In this document: positions 60,729 through 64,000 of the stretch, piece by piece
How positions within the stretch are numbered: position 1 is the stretch's first letter
Layout of the letters: every line of letters begins with the position of its first letter
Assembly: GCF_051251825.1 (NCBI RefSeq)
Contig: NZ_JBPOGG010000002.1
Span: 434,001 to 498,000, forward strand
Direction: 5' to 3'
DNA from: Nonlabens sp051251825
GTDB lineage: Bacteria > Bacteroidota > Bacteroidia > Flavobacteriales > Flavobacteriaceae
Length of the DNA stretch: 64,000 nt
Program-made: the position numbers and the translations under genes
The notes under the pieces: generated by a model
The model's input: the letters and a program-made list of their open reading frames with translations, nothing else
What the model was told of the DNA's origin: nothing
The model's database searches: none

Positions 60729-61533
60729 TTAAAATATCATTAAGATAGAATCCCTCATAAGCATCTGCAAATTCCTCGTGAGATTGAAAATCTAATGTAG
60801 GTTTATCGAGTGAATCGATATATGTATTCAATTCTGGGTCAAGATCCTCACTACCTTTGATTACAGCGTCACTAAATCTAACGGCATTCTTCATCAAATT
60901 GATGTAGTTAGGCTCTTCAAACTCTGCCACAGACTCATCATCTAATGCGTCAAACCTAAGTTTATCTATCATTTCAGTATCTAACGTTCCTTCAAAGGAT
61001 TGATTATATACTGAGGTAACTATTTTACTATCTTCAAATAAAGGATCGTTACCATAGTAGTTTTTAATGTATAACGGAAGTAGACCAGCAAGCCATCCAT
61101 GAACATGAATAATATCTGGAGCCCAGTTTAATTTTTTCACTGTTTCAATAACACCTTTTGCAAAAAAGATCGCACGCTCATCATTATCTTCAAACATATT
61201 ACCATCCTCATCAGTAAGGGTAGCTTTACGTTTAAAATAATCCTCATTATCTATAAAATAAACTTGCATTCTTTCTTTAGGAATAGAAGCTACTTTTATA
61301 ATCAAAGGCATGTCTAGATCATTAATAATCAGATTCATACCGCTTAGACGAATCACTTCGTGTAACTGGTGTCTACGCTCATTAATGTTTCCAAAACGCG
61401 GTGTAAATATTCTGATCTGACCACCACGATCATTCACCATTTTAGGACTAAAATAGGACATCGATGATGCTTCAGTTTCTGGTAAATAAGGGATAACTTC
61501 TGAGGATACGTACAAGACTCTTTTTTCCTTCAT
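60700..61533 (-). CDS. Glycogen/starch synthase-like protein, N-terminal domain only
   Basis: A 277-residue protein resembling the N-terminal Rossmann half of GT5 glycogen synthases: VLYVSSEVIPYLPETEASSM, IFTPRFGNIN, FFAKGVIETVKKLNWAPDII and IHVHGWLAGLLPLYI. The ADP-glucose-binding KxGGL motif at the start is replaced (PETEASS), and the whole C-terminal GT-B half is absent, with an acidic tail instead (EKEEDENE). It is therefore unlikely to make glycogen by itself; a binding or regulatory role is inferred. It diverges from panC. Confidence 0.75.
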   Translation of the reverse strand: MKEKRVLYVSSEVIPYLPETEASSMSYFSPKMVNDRGGQIRIFTPRFGNINERRHQLHEVIRLSGMNLIINDLDMPLIIKVASIPKERMQVYFIDNEDYFKRKATLTDEDGNMFEDNDERAIFFAKGVIETVKKLNWAPDIIHVHGWLAGLLPLYIKNYYGNDPLFEDSKIVTSVYNQSFEGTLDTEMIDKLRFDALDDESVAEFEEPNYINLMKNAVRFSDAVIKGSEDLDPELNTYIDSLDKPTLDFQSHEEFADAYEGFYLNDILNEKEEDENE

Positions 61534-61641
61534 AAATTGTTTTATTGTTGCCTAACTTTTAGCAAGTTGCAAAAATACACAATTTCTTGCACTTTACTTC
61601 TTTAAGCTTATGTTTGTAACACTAGCAAAATCAATATCCTC

Positions 61642-62493
61642 ATGGTATTTAAAACCCATAAAACTTTATCCACCCAAATCGAGAAACTCAAAAAAGAGTC
61701 TCTCAAAATAGGTTTTGTACCTACCATGGGCGCTCTACACCTAGGACATATATCCTTAATGGAACAAGCCAAAAAAGATAATGACGTACTCGTTGTTTCC
61801 ATATTTGTCAATCCTACACAATTTGACAATGCTGGTGATTTAAAAAAATATCCTCGCACTGTAGATAAAGATATTGAACTCATCTATAAACAATTTGGCA
61901 AGACACAAGTCGTTATTTATACACCTAGTATTGAAGATGTTTATGGGAAACAGGCTGTTTCTAAACGATACTTTTACGACGGTTTAGAACACGTGATGGA
62001 AGGAGCAAATCGACCTGGCCATTTTGATGGAGTAGGAACTATTCTAGAATTTCTATTTGATAAAGTGCGTCCTGACCATGCTTATTTTGGTGAAAAAGAT
62101 TTCCAGCAACTTCAAATTGTAAAGAAGCTCGTGGAAAAATTAAATTTACCTATTAAAATCGTAGGATGTTCTATTAAAAGAGAACCTCATGGTCTAGCCA
62201 TGAGTTCACGTAACGAGCGATTAAGTAAACAAGCAAGAAAAGACGCAGCCTTTATTTATAATACACTTCAAAAAGCAAAAATTCATTTCCAATCCCACAG
62301 CATTCCATCAACCACAGAAATGGTACAGAAGTTGTTTCAACAACAACCAGACATGAAACTAGAATATTTCACTATTGCCAGTGAAGAAACTCTAGTTCCA
62401 GTAAAACGTAAATTTAAAAAACACACCTATCGCGGCTTCATTGTCGCACATTTAGAAGGTGTACGTTTAATAGATAACATGCGTTTATCATAA
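61642..62493 (+). CDS. panC: Pantothenate synthetase
   Basis: A 283-residue ligase joining pantoate and beta-alanine with ATP. It shows VPTMGALHLGHISLM (HxGH, residues 33-36), VSIFVNPTQFDN, RPGHFDGVGTIL, YFGEKDFQQLQIVKKLV and MSSRNERLS. panD, which makes the beta-alanine, follows 39 bases later. Confidence 0.97.
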   Translation: MVFKTHKTLSTQIEKLKKESLKIGFVPTMGALHLGHISLMEQAKKDNDVLVVSIFVNPTQFDNAGDLKKYPRTVDKDIELIYKQFGKTQVVIYTPSIEDVYGKQAVSKRYFYDGLEHVMEGANRPGHFDGVGTILEFLFDKVRPDHAYFGEKDFQQLQIVKKLVEKLNLPIKIVGCSIKREPHGLAMSSRNERLSKQARKDAAFIYNTLQKAKIHFQSHSIPSTTEMVQKLFQQQPDMKLEYFTIASEETLVPVKRKFKKHTYRGFIVAHLEGVRLIDNMRLS

Positions 62494-62520
62494 ATAAGTT
62501 CATTAAATAGTTACAAATCG

Positions 62521-62528
62521 TATCTTTG
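62521..62528 (+). promoter_or_regulatory. Likely -7 element before panD (TATCTTTG)
   Basis: Matches TAnnTTTG and ends four bases before the panD ATG, so a transcript from it would be almost leaderless. No good -33 TTG was found. Confidence 0.4.
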
Positions 62529-62532
62529 CCTC

Positions 62533-62883
62533 ATGTTAATTACCGTAGTAAAATCAAAAATCCACCGTGTTAAAGTAACCGGTGCAGACCTTAATTATAT
62601 AGGTAGTATCACCATTGATGAAGATTTAATGGATGGTGCAAACATTGTAGAAGGTGAAAAGGTTCAAATCGTTAATAATAATAACGGTAACCGTTTAGAA
62701 ACCTATGCTATTCCAGGACCACGCGGCAGTGGAGAGATTACTTTAAATGGTGCTGCAGCAAGAAAAGTATCACCAGGAGACGTGCTTATCCTTATATGTT
62801 ATGCTCAAATGACTATGGAAGAGGCAAAAGCATTCAAGCCTACACTACTTTTCCCTAATGAAGAGGACAACACCTTATCATAA
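62533..62883 (+). CDS. panD: Aspartate 1-decarboxylase
   Basis: A 116-residue pyruvoyl enzyme making beta-alanine. The self-cleavage site is Gly24-Ser25 in NYIGSITIDE; the Ser becomes the pyruvoyl group. KSKIHRVKVTGADLNY, the ETYAIPGPRGSGEI loop and NGAAARKVSPGDVLI complete the family pattern. It follows panC and precedes the flippase-like gene by five bases. Confidence 0.96.
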   Translation: MLITVVKSKIHRVKVTGADLNYIGSITIDEDLMDGANIVEGEKVQIVNNNNGNRLETYAIPGPRGSGEITLNGAAARKVSPGDVLILICYAQMTMEEAKAFKPTLLFPNEEDNTLS

Positions 62884-62888
62884 ATAGC

Positions 62889-63872
62889 TTGAAAAAAGCA
62901 CTCTTTAAAGCCTTAAAAATCATCCTACCATTAGGTCTAGGTGCATTTTTAATATATTATTCTCTATCGCAATTTACTGATGAACAACTCGACGAGATAA
63001 AATCTTATCTTATAGATGCAGATTATAGTTGGATTGTGCTAGGAGTGATTTTAGCCTTATTAAGTCATCTTTCACGTGCCTGGCGCTGGAACTATATGCT
63101 TAAAGCCATAGGGCACAAACCTACTTATATTACTAATGTGCTCGCCATAGGAGCTGGATATGCTATGAATTTGTTAATTCCTCGTAGTGGTGAAGTAGCT
63201 CGTGCCGTAGTTGTAAACCGTATAGATAACATTCCCGTTGATAAAGCCATAGGAACCATCATTGCTGAGCGAGTTCTAGATTTTATTATTTTACTTTTTA
63301 TTACAGCTACCGCGTTACTCATTTCGGGAGACTTGATTATTGATTTCTTTGTGGAACGTTTGAATTCCGCTTTCGCGAAAGCGGACACCTCAACAATTAC
63401 TCTTTATGCTATAATCATAGGTGTTGCTATCATCCTACTGCTGCTGTTGCTTAAATTCTTCAAACCATTTAAAAAAATTAAGAACTTCATTTCAGGTTTA
63501 AAAGACGGTTTTCAAACCATATGGACCATGGAGCAAAAATGGCTCTATCTAGCTCACACCATATTCATATGGAGCATGTATTTACTCATGTTTTATGTGA
63601 GCATATTTGCGCTCCCAGGAACTAATTTAATTCCAGTAAGTGGTATTTTGAGCGCCTTTGTAGCTGGTAGTTTTGCTGTCGCATTTACAAATGGAGGTTT
63701 TGGTGCATACCCATATTTTATCGCACAAGTGTTAATCCTTTTTGGAGTTGCAGAAACCTTAGGAACATCTCTAGGATGGATACTATGGACATCCCAAACA
63801 GCGTTAGTTCTTGTATATGGTCTAGTTTCGTTTTTAATGCTAGCTATTAAAAATAGTCTTTCGGCTAAATAA
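62889..63872 (+). CDS. Flippase-like membrane protein (YbhN/LPG synthase TM domain, UPF0104)
   Basis: A 327-residue protein with about eight TM segments and a TTG start five bases after panD. It matches the lysylphosphatidylglycerol-synthase TM family: LSHLSRAWRWNYMLKAIG, MNLLIPRSGEVARAVVV, ERVLDFIILLF, GSFAVAFTNGGFGAYPYFIAQ. There is no C-terminal synthase domain. A lipid-transport or flippase role is inferred from the family. A dispersed palindrome encodes AFAKA in a loop (NSAFAKADTS) between helices. Confidence 0.85.
   Translation: MKKALFKALKIILPLGLGAFLIYYSLSQFTDEQLDEIKSYLIDADYSWIVLGVILALLSHLSRAWRWNYMLKAIGHKPTYITNVLAIGAGYAMNLLIPRSGEVARAVVVNRIDNIPVDKAIGTIIAERVLDFIILLFITATALLISGDLIIDFFVERLNSAFAKADTSTITLYAIIIGVAIILLLLLLKFFKPFKKIKNFISGLKDGFQTIWTMEQKWLYLAHTIFIWSMYLLMFYVSIFALPGTNLIPVSGILSAFVAGSFAVAFTNGGFGAYPYFIAQVLILFGVAETLGTSLGWILWTSQTALVLVYGLVSFLMLAIKNSLSAK
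63369..63382. repeat. Dispersed palindrome, exact, inside the flippase-like gene
   Basis: GCTTTCGCGAAAGC flanked by CC and GG, read as AFAKA. Confidence 0.95.
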
Positions 63873-63901
63873 TTGTAAATTCCGTTCCCAAATTTTTTGA
63901 A

Positions 63902-64000
63902 ATGAAACACATTATCACGTTAATCATATTCCTATTTACCTGTAACACTATGTTTGCTCAGGCACTTTATAGAGCTTACCCTAGTGATGTACTAGGAACA
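63902..64000 (+). CDS. Secreted protein, 5' part only
   Basis: An open frame from ATG at 63902 to the window end (33 codons). It starts MKHIITLIIFLFTCNTMFAQ, a signal peptide with cleavage likely after FAQ, then ALYRAYPSDVLGT. The mature protein is too short to name; an esterase-like protein is sometimes found at this place in relatives, which is a guess only. Confidence 0.6.
   Translation, partial: MKHIITLIIFLFTCNTMFAQALYRAYPSDVLGT

Overview
The window is a gene-dense, AT-rich stretch of chromosome from a marine-type Flavobacteriaceae (Bacteroidota). Evidence: gliding genes gldD and gldE next to ssb and mutY, type IX secretion (T9SS) C-terminal tails, family-typical DUF3098, DUF4270, DUF4301 and DUF4199 proteins, atpD-atpC separated from the other ATP synthase genes, promoters of the form TTG-N17/19-TAnnTTTG, and no obvious Shine-Dalgarno sites. 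The genus cannot be fixed; Nonlabens or Dokdonia-like relatives are a guess. No tRNA, rRNA, CRISPR array or prophage was seen.

Layout. 1-5.7 kb: end of a cell-division/envelope block (DUF3098, uppP, truB), small secreted proteins, and a leftward XRE/S24-like regulator. 6.1-16.6 kb: a rightward envelope-stress-like operon (YbjN-like protein, PspA, NfeD-like membrane protein, an SPFH-only protein, full flotillin, RAYT transposase, a giant DUF3686 AAA+ ATPase) whose gaps are filled with REP-like hairpins. 16.8-24.7 kb: two convergent gene pairs, each with an SxxK serine hydrolase; one pair carries an ATP/ADP-translocase-like membrane protein with HEAT repeats, the other a signal-peptide-bearing dikinase with glucan-water-dikinase domain order. 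24.8-30.2 kb: leftward housekeeping genes (thioredoxin-like, arfB, DUF4301, NadR-type kinase, PnuC, thiamine-binding-like protein, PcrB-like synthase, phosphopantetheinyl transferase). 30.3-38.2 kb: ahcY, small proteins, rpmA and rplU (L21 with an HhH tail), and two M16 peptidase genes. 38.2-45.6 kb: DMT transporter, gldD-gldE-ssb-mutY, HU, a tiny basic protein, RNase G/E with a structured leader, recX. 45.6-54.6 kb: biotin genes bioB, a ketoacyl synthase, bioA, bioD, bioF, broken by an opposite-strand T9SS protein, then a decayed XRE gene. 55-64 kb: atpC, atpD, glmS, DUF4270 lipoprotein, truncated glycogen-synthase-like protein, panC, panD, a flippase-like membrane protein, and the start of another secreted protein.

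Three things stand out. First, a 14-bp palindrome, GCTTTCGCGAAAGC, occurs in 12 exact and 4 variant or interrupted copies, in gaps and inside genes in all three reading frames. Second, the PspA/flotillin/AAA+ operon carries a RAYT with its own hairpin repeats, and further dispersed repeats lie in frame inside the AAA+ gene. Third, the exported dikinase beside an ATP-translocase-like protein suggests an undescribed ATP-driven modification outside the cytoplasm. All function statements are homology judgements made by eye from the sequence; no database search was run.
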